Below are positions 45,409 to 56,584 of a DNA stretch of 64,000 nt, piece by piece. Source of the stretch: Thinopyrum elongatum (lineage: Eukaryota > Streptophyta > Magnoliopsida > Poales > Poaceae); the NCBI GenBank assembly GCA_011799875.1, contig CM022303.1, forward strand, positions 62,143,202 to 62,207,201, written 5' to 3'. The notes below the pieces were generated by a model. It did no database searches. It was not told the DNA's origin and worked only from the letters and a program-made list of their open reading frames with translations. A program made the position numbers and the translations under genes. Each line of letters starts with the position of its first letter. The first letter of the stretch is position 1.

Positions 45409-46951
45409 TGTGACATCCCCAGATCCTAGCCATATTCTTAGCCTAACTAATATGCCATGTCATTGTGATTTTCATAATTAACTTGCATTGAAGTAATAAT
45501 CCAACTTTCAAATTTAAATTCAAAATATAAAGTAAGAAATTATTTCTTTAAATAGTGAAACAAAATGTTGGCATTATGTTAAATTATCCCCACGAAATTG
45601 TCATCGAGAAACGAACCATGTTTTCATTCCCTAAATGCCCCTAGCACCCAATTGACAAGACCAACAGCCCCTAAATAAGCCATTTAAATTCAAACACAAT
45701 TTTAGATAATTGCCAATGCCCCAAATTTTTTTGTGCAGCCTTGTAATATAGCCTTGTATTTATGTACAAAATCCCATGTTCAAATAAATTCATTTGCTAT
45801 GAAAATAAAATAGAAAATGGGGTGATAGAAATAAAACGGAAAAAAAAAGAGAAGACCTAAATACTACTGTGACACTGGGCTCTATGCAGCCACAGTGCAT
45901 CTGGCCCAGCCCACCGCTGCCTTCCTTCCAACACATACTTGGTCATGTTTTGGTTATACCTTAAGTTCCTTGCTATTCTTGGAATTGTTCCTCGTGTATT
46001 TCTTGTGATCTTCAAACCCAACCTTTACTTAAACCCCATATCATTGCTACCCCGAAGCATGACGGTGGTACTCTGAATATCAACACGAACAATGAAAGCG
46101 CAATGCTACATGTTTCTTGATCAACTACCCAAGCCCCATTATATGGGTAAACAACATGAAATTCCTTGTCCCTTCTATCTAAAGGGTTGTGTATTTGCTC
46201 ACCTGTCATGAATATCTTTTTCTGCTTGTTCTTCGGAAGGATATACACCTAATACTTGTGTATAACCACATTTTTCCTTTCCATTGGTCTGTTTAACCTT
46301 TCTTGTATGATATATGATATAGGCAGTAATAATTCCCTGCTTATGTAAACACCCCGGTGTACAACCCTGTCAGTAAAACCCTGTTGCTATTGTTATTAGC
46401 ATTCCGGTAACCACCGATGGACGAGAACTTTGCCTATTGGTCTGCCTCGCCCTGCGAGCAGGAAAATGGCTCTCTTCGTTCCCGCCCTTACTACCGGTGT
46501 TGTAGCCGACATAACCAGTAGTCAGTCCCAAGTCATATCATCCATGGTGATCTCTCTGTCTATGCCCAAGGTGGAGAGCCATTGTTAAACACAGCTAGAT
46601 CAGTTCGTCCTTACTTTGCACTCGATGTTTTTCTTGGGTTTCAACTCGATAGATGGTTTCATACCTCGATAACTGAGATAGCCCCCCCCCCAGATACCTA
46701 ACATGTGTTCAGCTCTGTCCTTCCTGAGATTTCCCTCTTATCCTATTCGTATGTATGATGAAGATTCTGAAGGAAGGATAACAACTTCATCACGAAGCAA
46801 TGATACAGAAAAATGAAGACTTCAACGCAATGGATCAACCTCTTTGAGAAGCGCAACCAGGACCAAGAAGACTTGTTAGATTCGTAACCTGACCTTGATC
46901 CCCTTACTCTACGTCTTAAATCTCGGGACGAGATTTCTTTGAGTGGAGGAG
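45409..46951 (+). mobile_element. Gypsy element B, LTR start joined to 3' interior (internal deletion)
   Basis: TGTGACATCCCCAGATCC marks an LTR start related to element A. After about 510 bases the sequence jumps to text homologous to the 3' interior of element A (CTTCCTTCCAACACA at 45921 here, 41114 in A). It then runs to the polypurine region TCTCGGGACGAGATTTC with GAGTGGAGGAG at 46951. The rest of the LTR and the 5' interior are missing. No coding frame is present. The next LTR is replaced by the Copia LTR of element D at exactly the junction. Confidence 0.75.
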
Positions 46952-48852
46952 TGTAGGAGATATGCCCTAGAGGCAATAATAAATGTTATTATTTATCTCC
47001 ATGATCATAATTATGTTTATATTCTGTGCTATAACTGCTATGGTTCTCGAGTCTGCATTAACCACGAGGCTCGGAGGAAAACTCGTATGCACGTGTGGAA
47101 TAATAAATGGTAAAATGTATTCCTAGTCTGGCCTCTAAGACTAGCTCAAGTGTTGCATGATGGTTTTGTCTTCCTGATAATGGGCACGACTATGCCGGCA
47201 ACTTGGAGGACAGAATGTTAGAAGAACACTTGTGTTGAATTGACCCGATTGATGTTATGAGACACCTTCGTCACTAGTTAATGGTTAATGACACAGAGCA
47301 AGTTAACGTTTGCATAATTCCTTAGAGCATGAGAGTATCGAGTTCCTGAGCACTTTGCTTCATGAACTTTGGGGTTTGTTAAACGTCATCCGTAAATGGG
47401 TGGCTATTACGGCGGCTTACAGGTTCATGGAAAAGTAGGACAAGGGACTTGGTAGCTCAAGACTGGGATTTGCTCCTCCGATGATGGAGAAATATTCTTT
47501 GGGACCTCTTGGTGTGACGGTAACCATCATCGTCTGGCCAGACACAATGTGATTTGATCACAGGGATGCCAGAACGCGGAAATGAGAAGAGAGAACAGAA
47601 CTGGTAACGATGTAACTGGCATAGTGGACAAAAGTTGTTGATCCACGGGGATGCCGATAAGTATCACCTTGGGTTTTGTAACATATCACGAAGCAACAGG
47701 AATAGTACACAGAAACTAGAGGTTCACTCGAATATTCATTCGTGTGGGTATAGGGATCAATATGGATGTCCACGGTTCTGCTGTTGATCATTGATCGAAA
47801 ATTGTTCCGGTCATGTCTATACTTCACCGAACCTACAGGGTTACACGCTTAAGGGTCACCTATCTGCTGAATACTAGACAGGAGTCTAAGAGAATGTCAC
47901 CGGAAATGTTTCGGAGAAAACGGAAAGGTTCCGGAGAGAACACCGGAGAAGTTTCGGTAAAACCGAAAAGTTGTTTTGGAGTAAATCATTGAGCCTAATA
48001 GGTTTCGGCACGCGCCTGGATCTTTTTGGAGGTACCAGAATTGTTCTGGGAACTTATGGAATTTTTTCGGAGAGAAAAACCGGAAATGTTCCGGAGCAGC
48101 CGGAAATGCTTTGGTTGCTTTTTGCTCAAGAAAATCATTGATCCGGAAATGTTTCAGAATGCGTCCAGAATTATTTTAGTGGGTACTGGAAATGTTCTGG
48201 GCCTACAGAAATATTTTTGGATTTAATGGTCACGGAGAAATGTCTTTGTGAATAGTGAAAACGCCTTTATGGTTGCTTTTTTGGAAAGCCACTTTTTTTT
48301 GGCTTTGTTCCAAAAGATCTTAGGGATGACATGGATGGATGGGAGCCCCCTTTGGGGGGGGGGGGGCATAGTGTGGCCGGCCATGGTGGAGCTTCCCCAT
48401 AGAGCTCCACTTGCCTTCCCTTTATGCCCTTGTGAAGGTCATTTTTCCATGGGTTTTTGGTATTTCCAAGTGCCACTATACCCCTTGGGTTTTCCTATAA
48501 ATAGAGGTGGAGAGGAGCTCTCCACACTGACTCTTCTCTCATATACAAATGCTATGCATGATCTGGCTTTCTCTCTCCCTCCCACAAAATAGTTTCATAG
48601 AGCCGAAAGGCTGTCTGGGTTCAGGTGGGAACTAGTTCTGGGCGGCGAAGCCCTGCCGGATAGCTGACACCGTATGTGTGCAACCAAGTAGAGAGGTCGT
48701 ATGTTCGATCTTAGTTCGAGTGGGCCTCTCGGAGACCGTCCGAGTGACTGGTTGAGGACCTCCCGGAGGGCTGTCCGAGGGACCGTCTGAGAGGCTGTCC
48801 GAGGGAGTACGTCCTCGTGGTTGGGAGGTTGTAAAATCCTAGCTGCGGGGAT
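46952..48852 (+). repeat. Angela/BARE-type Copia LTR (element D), truncated by element E
   Basis: Starts TGTAGGAGATATGCCCTAGAGG, the terminus of Angela/BARE/WIS Copia LTRs of Triticeae. The text is colinear with the complement of 56700-58712. It includes runs of CCGGAAATGTTYCGG-type words, GCCATGGTGG-type sequence, CTATAAATAGAGGTGGAG (a TATA box near 48497) and CGGAGGGCTGTCCGAG repeats. It breaks at 48852 where element E is inserted. The frames in it (for example 48248-48592) are LTR sequence. Confidence 0.85.
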
Positions 48853-50344
48853 TGATGACCCACAAGTATAGGGGATCTATCATAGTCCTTTCGATAAGTA
48901 AGAGTGTCGAACCTAATGAGGAGCAGAAGGAAATGACAAGCGGTTTTCAGCAAGGTATTCTCTGCAAGCACTGAAATTATCTGTAACAGATAATTGTGTG
49001 ATAAAATAATTCATAACGGGTAATAAGTAACAAAAGTAAACAAGGTGCAGCAAGGTGGCCCAAACCTTTTTGTAGCAAAGGACAAGCCTGGATGAACTCT
49101 TATAGCAAAGCGCTCCCGAGGACACATGGGAATTGTTGTCAAGTTAGTTTTCATCATGCTCATATGATTCGCGTTCGTTATTTTGATAATTTGATATGTG
49201 GGTTGACCAGTGCTTGGGTGCTGCCCTTCCTTGGACAAGCCTCCCACTTATGATTAACCCCTCTCGCAAGCATCCGCAACTACGAAAGAAGAATTAAGAT
49301 AAATCTAACCATAGCATGAAACATATGGATCCAAATCAGCCCCTTACGAAGCAACGCATAAACTAGGGTTTAAGCTTCTGTCACTCTAGCAAACCATCAT
49401 CTACTTATTACTTCTCAATGCCTTCCCCTAGGCCCAAATGATGGTGAAGTTTCATGTAGTCGATGTTCACATAACACCACTAGAGGAAAGACAACATACA
49501 TCTCATCACAATATCGAACGAATACCAAATTCACATGATTACTTATAACAAGACTTCTCCCATGTCCTCAGGAACAAATTTAACTACTCACAAAGCATAT
49601 TCATGTTCACAATCAGAGGAGTATCAATTATCATTAAGGATATGAACAAATTATCTTCCACCGAATAAACCAACTAGCATCAACTACAAGGAGTAATCAA
49701 CACTACTAGCAACCCACAGGTACCAATCTGAGGTTTTGAGACAAAGATCGGGTGCAAGAGATGAACTAGGGTTTGAGAGGAGATGGTGCTGGTGAAGATG
49801 TTGATGGAGATTGACCCCCTCTCGATGAGAGGATCGATGGTGATGACGATGGCGATGATTTCGCCCTCCCGAAGGGATGTTTCCCCGGCAGAACAGCTCC
49901 GCCGGAGCCCTAGATTGGTTCTGCCCAGGTCCCGCCTCGAGACGGCGGCGCTTCGTCCCGAAAGTTTCCTTCTTATTTTTTCCAGGTCAAAACAAACCAT
50001 ATAGCAGAAGATGGGTGTCGGGGGCCTGCCAGGTGGCCCACAAGGATGGGGGGCGTGCCCAGGGGGGTAGTGCGCGCTCCCCACCCTTATGGATGGCAGG
50101 TGGCCCCCCTCTGGTACTTTCTTCACCCAATATTTTTTATTAAATCCAAAATGACTCTTCGTGAAGTTTCAGGACTTTTGGAGTTGTGCAGAATAGGTCC
50201 CTAATATTTTCTCCTTTTCCAACCCAGAATTCCAGCTGCCGGCATTCTCCTTCTTCATGTAAACCTTGTAAAATAAGAGAGAAAAGGCATAAGTATTGTG
50301 CCATAATGTGTAATAACAGCCCATAATGCAAAATGTCCGTATCA
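48853..50344 (-). repeat. 3' LTR of Athila-type Gypsy element E (1492 bp)
   Basis: Plus-strand text TGATGACCCACAAGTATAGG ... GTCCGTATCA. It reads TGATAC...GTCATCA on the minus strand, followed on the plus side by the polypurine tract, so it is the downstream LTR of a minus-strand element. It matches a wheat Athila-type LTR that I recall as Fatima-like. The putative target duplication GGGAT (48848-48852) fits the uninterrupted Copia LTR text at 56736-56744. Frames 49680-50143 are LTR sequence, with a GC-rich hairpin at 50025-50100. Confidence 0.88.
50025..50100. other. GC-rich inverted repeat in the E LTR
   Basis: CCTGCCAGGTGGCCCACAAGG on the left can pair imperfectly with CCTTATGGATGGCAGG on the right. 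GGGGGGCG and CGCGCTCCCC form the inner stem. A closely similar structure occurs inside the element at 52458-52532. Confidence 0.6.
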
Positions 50345-50357
50345 ACTCCCCCAAGCT
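50345..50357 (-). other. Polypurine tract of element E
   Basis: On the minus strand AGCTTGGGGGAGT directly precedes the LTR start TGATACGG. It is the expected primer for plus-strand DNA synthesis. Confidence 0.8.
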
Positions 50358-51842
50358 TAGACCTCGCTTGTCCTCAAGCGAAAGCCGATATCGAAAAATA
50401 TGTCCACATTTTTAGAGATAGAGGTGTCGATAAAATTAAATACGGACATGAGGGCATCATGATCATCTTTAGAACAACAACATATATTGTCATATAATTT
50501 CTTATGCTAAAGTAACAATTCGTTCACAGGGTAAAGTATGAATCAAAAACTTCATTGAAAATTAACAAACTATGATCTTAGTCATTGAAGCAATTGCAAT
50601 TTATCATAACATCGGAAAGAGTCAATATAAGAGCTGTGCAGTAAGTTCACATACTCAACTATCATTTAGTCTTTCACAATTGCTAACACTCACGCGATAC
50701 TCATGGGTTCAAAGCTTCCATCGAACACAGAGAAAGATAGGGGCTTATAGTTTCGCCTCCCAACTTTTTACCTCAAGGGTAATGTCAACAATAATACTTT
50801 ATGATAACCAACATCCGAGGGGATATATATATCTGGATCTCTCCAACACATAGTGCTTGCGAAAGGAAAAAGTGTAAAAAGGAAAGGTGAAGATCACTAT
50901 GACTCTTGTATAAGGGTAGAAGATAAAATTAAAAAGATAGGCCCTTCGGAGAGGGAAGCAGAGGTTGTCATGCGCTTTTATGGTTGGATGCACAAAATCT
51001 TAATGCAAAAGAACATCACTTTATATTGCCTCTTGTGATAAAGAGCTTTATTATGCAGTCCGTCACTTTTATTTCTTCCATATCACAAGTTCTTATAAAG
51101 CTTATTTTCTTCACACTAATAGATCATACATATTTAGAGAGCAATTTTAATTGCTTGCACCAATGACAACTTACTTGAATGATCTTACTCAATCCATAGG
51201 TAGGTATGGTGGACACTCATGGCAAAACTGGGTTTAGGGATGTTTGGAAGCACAAGTAGTGTCTCTACTTGGTGCAAAGAATTTGGCTAGGATGAGAGGG
51301 AAAGGCAAGCTCAACATGTTGGAAGATCCATGACAATATAACTTCTATTCGGATATTAGAAAACATAACCGATTATGTTGTCTTCCTTGTCTAACATCAA
51401 CTTCTTAGCATGTCATATTTTGATGAGTGCTCACAATTACAAAAGATGTCCAAGATAGTATATTTATATGTGAAGCCTCTCTTTCTTTATTACTTCCTAT
51501 TAATTGCAACAATGACCAAAACTATGTTTGTCAACTCCCAACAAATTTTATTCATCATACTCTTTATATGTGAAGTCATTACTCTCCATAAGATCAATAT
51601 ATGATCTTTTTATTTCTTTTTATTATTTTATTCCCTCAAGATCATAGCAAGAAAACAAAGCCCTCAACTCAAAACTACTCTTTATTATATAACTCACGGA
51701 CTCGATTACATAGATAGAGACCAAATCAAAACTCAAAGCTAGATCATACTAAAACTTTATTCTACTAGATCAAGATATAACCAAAAGGATCGAACTAAGA
51801 AAAAGATAAAAGTAAAGGTGTGATAGTGTGATACGATACCGG
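50358..51842 (-). other. Non-coding 3' interior of element E
   Basis: About 1.5 kb of AT-rich DNA lies between the polypurine tract and the small downstream ORF. Frames are short and scattered on both strands. No gene is seen. Confidence 0.6.
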
Positions 51843-51844
51843 GG

Positions 51845-51865
51845 CACCTCCCCCAAGCTTGGCAG
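51845..51865 (-). other. Second polypurine tract in element E (possible central PPT)
   Basis: On the minus strand CCAAGCTTGGGGGAGGTGCC repeats the AGCTTGGGGGAG core of the LTR-adjacent tract, 1.5 kb upstream of it and just after the stop of the coiled-coil ORF. A second internal tract of this type could prime additional plus-strand synthesis. This is an inference from sequence only. Confidence 0.5.
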
Positions 51866-51894
51866 TTGCCAAGGGGAGTGCCATACCCATGTAT

Positions 51895-52311
51895 TTATGT
51901 CTCTTTCTTCAGAGGTGATGATGTTGGGGTTGATGATGTTGTATCCTTCCTTCTCAGCTTGTGCTTGAGGATAGCATTTTCCTCCCTTAAGTCATCGATC
52001 TCCTGCTCAAGCCTTACTATCTTTTTACATAGTTCTTGTTTGTTTTCCTGCAAGAGAAGAAAAGGGATAAACTCGATCTTAGGTATCTTTGCTTTATTAG
52101 GAAGACTTGACTTTTTGAACTCCACGTGCATGTCCGAAGGTTGGGGTAGTGGGACTTCCTCTTCATCGGAACTTGTCTCTTCTTTTCCTTTCCGGTCATA
52201 GTCCTCTTCTTCATCCGTGGTCCAACCATAATGCTCCACATCACCATAAACCTTGGGGTCTGCAATGTAATCAGCTACATAGCTCTCTCCCTCTGAATCT
52301 TGGGATGACAT
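51895..52311 (-). CDS. Acidic, coiled-coil-like accessory protein of Athila-type element E (138 aa)
   Basis: An intact frame from ATG to stop lies on the same strand as pol, about 280 bases downstream of the integrase C-terminal region. The N-terminal half is strongly acidic (residues 5-55, with TTDEEEDYDRKGKEETSSDE). The middle is basic and hydrophobic (FKKSSLPNKAKIPKIEFIPF). Residues about 85-120 carry heptad-like Leu/Ile/Glu spacing (KIVRLEQEIDDLREENAIL) followed by KHKLRRKD, which predicts a coiled coil with a basic end. There is no signal peptide or membrane segment, so it does not look like an envelope protein, although its position matches the env-like ORF of Athila elements. I recall similar small proteins in wheat repeat annotation without a known function. 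Expression, perhaps from a subgenomic or spliced RNA, is unknown. Confidence 0.65.
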   Translation of the reverse strand: MSSQDSEGESYVADYIADPKVYGDVEHYGWTTDEEEDYDRKGKEETSSDEEEVPLPQPSDMHVEFKKSSLPNKAKIPKIEFIPFLLLQENKQELCKKIVRLEQEIDDLREENAILKHKLRRKDTTSSTPTSSPLKKET

Positions 52312-52457
52312 CTTACTCCAAAACTGCTACAGAAACAGCTCAAAACGAAAACAGGGGATTTTGCCGTGGTATGGTGGTCAAAACCTTCGGGAGATTATAT
52401 AATGAATTTTTACAGACCAAAAGAAGTATTGTGCAAGAAAACGGAGTACGGAGGGCA

Positions 52458-52532
52458 CACGAGGTGGCCACAAGGTCGGGGGGCACGCCAAGGGGGGTAG
52501 GGTGCGCCCTCCACCCTTGTGGTCGCCTCGTG
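52458..52532. other. GC-rich hairpin between pol and the accessory ORF of element E
   Basis: CACGAGGTGGCCACAAGG on the left pairs with CCTTGTGGTCGCCTCGTG on the right (two mismatched positions). GGGGGGCACGCC and GGTGCGCCCTCC form the inner part around AAGGGGGGTA. The predicted RNA stem is strong. It lies in the spacer upstream of the accessory ORF on the transcribed strand. Confidence 0.7.
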
Positions 52533-52594
52533 TCTCTTTCGGACTACTTTTAATTTTCCTAATTTTTTAAATATTCCAAAACGGAGAAAAATTA

Positions 52595-54691
52595 TCATTG
52601 GAAATGTTTTGGAGTCGGTTTACTTACCGTACCACAGACATATTCCTTTTCGGAGTCTGAAACATTCTGGAAAGTGTTCCTTATGTACTCCTCCGGTGTT
52701 ACGGTATCAATTATATTGGTCTCTACATTTATGGGAGTACCTGAGATATAATGTTTGATTCTTTGACCGTTTACCACCTTTGGATTTGTGCCTTCGGCGT
52801 TGTTGATTTTTATGGCACCGGAACGATATACCTCCTCGATAATGTAAGGAACTTCCAATTTAGAGAGAAGCTTTCCTGCAAAAAAATATTAAATGAGAGT
52901 TGTATAGCAAAACCTGATCACTTATATTAAACTCACGCTTTTGTATCCTTTTGTCATGCCATCTTTTAACTTTTTCTTTAAACAACTTGGCATTCTCATA
53001 GGCTTGGGTTCTCCACTCATCAAGCGAGCTTATATCAAATAACCTCTTCTCACCGACAAGTTTGAAATCATAGTTGAGCTCTTTAATTGCCCAATAAGCT
53101 TTATGTTCTAGTTCAAGAGGTAAGTGAGAAGCCTTTCCATAAACCATTTTATACGGAGACATACCCATAGGGTTTTTATAAGCAGTTCTATAAGCCCATA
53201 ATGCATCATCAAGTTTCTTAGACCAATTCTTTCTAGGTATATTAACAGTCTTTTGCAAAATCAATTTAATCTCTTTATTGCTCAATTCTACTTGACCACT
53301 AGACTGAGGATGATATAGAGATGCAATTCTATGGTTAACATCATACTTAGCAAGCATTTTACAGAAAGCATCATGAATAAAATGTGAACCTCCATCAGTC
53401 ATTAAATATCTAGGGACTCCAAACCTCGGAAAAATAACTTTTGTAAGCATCTTAATAGAAGTGTTATGATCAGCAGTACTAGTGGGAATAGCTTCTACCC
53501 ACTTAGTAACGTAATCAACAGCAACTAAAATATGTGTATACGCATTAGAGGAAGGAAAAGGTCCCATATAATCAAAGCCCCAAACATCGAATGGTTCAAT
53601 AACAAGTGAATAATTCATAGGCATTTCCTGACGTCTACTAATATTACCAATTCTCTGGCATTCATCACAAGACAAGACAAACTTACGAGCATCCTTGAAG
53701 AGAGTAGGCCAATAAAAACCAGATTGCAATACCTTATGTGCAGTTCTATCTCCAGCGTGGTGTCCTCCATAAGACTCGGAGTGGCACTTGCGTAGGATCT
53801 GTTCCTGTTCATGCTCAGGTACACAACGTCTAATAACACCATCTACTTCTTCTTTATAAAGGTGTGGGTCATCCCAAAAGTAATGTCTTAAATCATAGAA
53901 AAACCTTTTCTTTTGCTGGTATGTGAAACTAGGTGGTATAAATTTAGCAACAATGTAATTACCATAATCAGCATACCATGGAGTATTACGAGAAGTGTTT
54001 ATGACAGCTAATTGTTCATCAGGAAAGCTATCTTCACTAGGCAGTGGGTCATCAAGAAATTTTCTAACCTAGATAAGTTGTCTGCAATGGGGTTCTCAGC
54101 TCCTTTTCTATCAATAATATGCAAATCAAATTCTTGTAGCAAGAGAACCCATCTAATAAGTCTAGGTTTAGCATCTTTATTTTCCATAAGATATTTAATA
54201 GTAGCATGATCAGTGTGAAGAGTTACTTTGGAATGAACAATATAGGTTCTGAACTTATCACAAGCAAAGACAACTGCTAAAAAGTCTTTTTCAGAAGTAG
54301 CATAATTCCTCTGGGCACTGTCTAGAGTTTTACTAGCATAATGAATAACATTTAATATCTTATCAACTCTTTGCCCTAGAACAGCACCAACAACATAATT
54401 ACTAGCATCGCACATAATTTCAAAGGGTAAATTCCAATCAGGTGGCTGAACAATAGGTGCAGAAATCAAGGCTTTCTTAAGTATTTCAAATGCTTCTCCA
54501 CAATCATCAACAAAAACAAAAGGAGCATCTTTTTGCAAGAGATTTGTGAGAGGCCTAGAAATTTTAGAGAAGTCTTTAATGAACCTCCTATAGAAACCAG
54601 CATGACCAAGGAAACTTCTTATACCTTTGATATCTTTAGGACACAGCATCTTTTCAATAGCATCTACTTTAGCTTTATCAACTTCAATACC
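52595..54691 (-). pseudogene. Athila-type Gypsy pol: RNase H and integrase, two frameshifts, 5' end cut off
   Basis: This copies and integrates the retrotransposon in intact relatives. Reading leftward from 54691 it starts at the end of reverse transcriptase ([15 protein letters not shown] connection motif). RNase H follows with its acidic residues present: [19 protein letters not shown] and IADNLSRL. Integrase follows with the zinc-binding HHCC ([10 protein letters not shown] ... CDEC) and the DDE residues in [14 protein letters not shown] and [12 protein letters not shown]. The tail ends VPYIIEEVYRSGAIKINN. A one-base deletion after SRLENF (about 54055) and one extra T in a T-run (about 52880) break the frame. 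All other codons are open. Protease, most of the reverse transcriptase and gag are separated by the insertion of element C at 54692. The ORFs 52860-53729 and 54008-54649 are its two main pieces. Confidence 0.92.
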
Positions 54692-56584
54692 TGTGACGCC
54701 CCCGACTCAATCGTACACTAATCATACACGCAAACGTGTACGATCAAGCACAGGGACTCACGGGAAGATATCACAACACAACTCTAAACACAAATTAACG
54801 AAGATCCACAATATTACAGACCAGGGATCCGAAGATCCGAATACATAAGTCAGTCATACAAATATTATCTGAGTACAGACATAGTTAGACAAGTTTTGCC
54901 TTAAGAAGGCTAGCACAAATAGCGACACTAGATCGAAAGGCGTTGGCCTCCTGCCTGGGAGCCTCCGATCCTACTGCTGGTCAGCTGGCTCAATCCAGTA
55001 GTAAGTGCCCTCTGGACCCTCCTAGTAGTAATCTCCGGTGGTGGCATCTGGCTCCTGGACTCCATCGTCTGATGTATCATCAAGGTGGGGGTATATGGGG
55101 AAAAGAGAAAGTAAAGCAACCGTGAGTACTCATCCGAAGTACTCAGCAAGCATGGATCTATACTACATATGCAACATTATCAATGGAGAAAGGCTGTATA
55201 AGTGGACTGGGCTGCAGAAATGACAGAATAGAGAGAAGGCCTAGTCCTATCGAAGACTAGCATCTTCAAACATCTTCATGAGGCCATCATCTTGCAGCAG
55301 TAGAAGAGAGTAGAATAACATCTTATTTAGCAAACATGTTGAAGTACAGCTTAAAGATCCTTCCTCGACTCCCGAGCGAGAAAGCGATCCCGAAGCTTCA
55401 ATTAAGTAACAAGTATCCAGTTTAAGTAGTAGATCGGGATACCCAAACTGAGCGTCCTTTACCGTAGGACCGGTTATCGATAGAAGATTCATCCCTGCAG
55501 GGGTGCACTACTGTTACCCAACACGCTCGATCAACTCTGGCCGGACACACTTGCTGGGTAATGCCCGTCCTCGGAAGATCAACACGAAGTAGCGCTCTAC
55601 CTAGGCTCGGCAGAGAGGTCAGCACGCCGGACTAACCTATGCACCCAGAGGTCTTGGGCTATCGCCCTGGGCACCCTGCGCGTTGCGAGACTGGCCGGGG
55701 TGCAGGTGCGACACTGAGCTCGTCAGTGAAGTATCCAGCCCAATCCCGGCAATCAGCCCGCACGGTGAATCGTGACACCAGACGAGCTTTCGGGAGAAAC
55801 GTACTTCGTAGAGGGTCCCATAACCATTATCCCGCGTGGTGGTAGTGCGTATAGGGCACGTCGACCCACTCAGATCACACACCCAAATCCAATAGGCTCA
55901 ATTAGTATCACGCGGAGACAATGAGAGTCTCTGATGCTCCGCCACAATATCACACTCGAGTGCCCTTCCGGCACACCCGACATCATAGATCCCCAGCGGG
56001 TACCCACCAGGGTGGACCCGCCTGTAACAAAGGTCAAGTAATCATGTGGTCATAACATCAAGGGGGAAACCCGAGGAATCACCCTCGGCGGATTCCACTC
56101 GACGAAATCATCAGGGTGAACGTATGAGGTATCACCCTCGAGGTTCACACTGAGGGGTCGCACGACAGAGTCGTATCAGAAGTGGAGAAGGAGGAATCAC
56201 CCTCGATGACCACGACCGAACAGCTAGACTGCAGAGTATTCATCAGGAGTGCGTTACGAGGTATCACCCTCGGCACTCGATAGTTACTAAGCAGAGTCGT
56301 ACAACTAAGGGGGGTGTGAAGTGAGGTGTCGGTCTCTGGTCGATGATCACGTTGATCGAGTCATCGATGATCAAGCAGGGGCAACAAGGGTAAGGTGGTG
56401 GGGTCACTGATGGTTCACTACCAACCTATACTAAACAGTTTATCACAGGCAGGTAAGGTAGCAATGAACAGGTTACAACAGCAGGCTATGCATCAGAATA
56501 GGAGCATACATTAACAATAGCAAAATCTAATGCAAGCAGGAGAATAGAATGGGAGATATTTGGTTGCTCAAGGGGGGGGCTTGC
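54692..56584 (-). repeat. 3' LTR of long-LTR Gypsy element C, left part
   Basis: Plus-strand start TGTGACGCCCCCGACTC; on the minus strand it ends GGGGGCGTCACA, like the LTR end GGGGGCATCACA of element A. C is therefore a relative of A in opposite orientation. Putative target duplication ATACC (54687-54691). Matches to A include CGTGAGTACTCATCC and CTGCAGGGGTGCAC-type text and a series of TCACCCTCG words (56080-56280). It is cut at 56584 (AAGGGGGGGGCTTGC) by element F. The frames here are LTR sequence. Confidence 0.8.
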
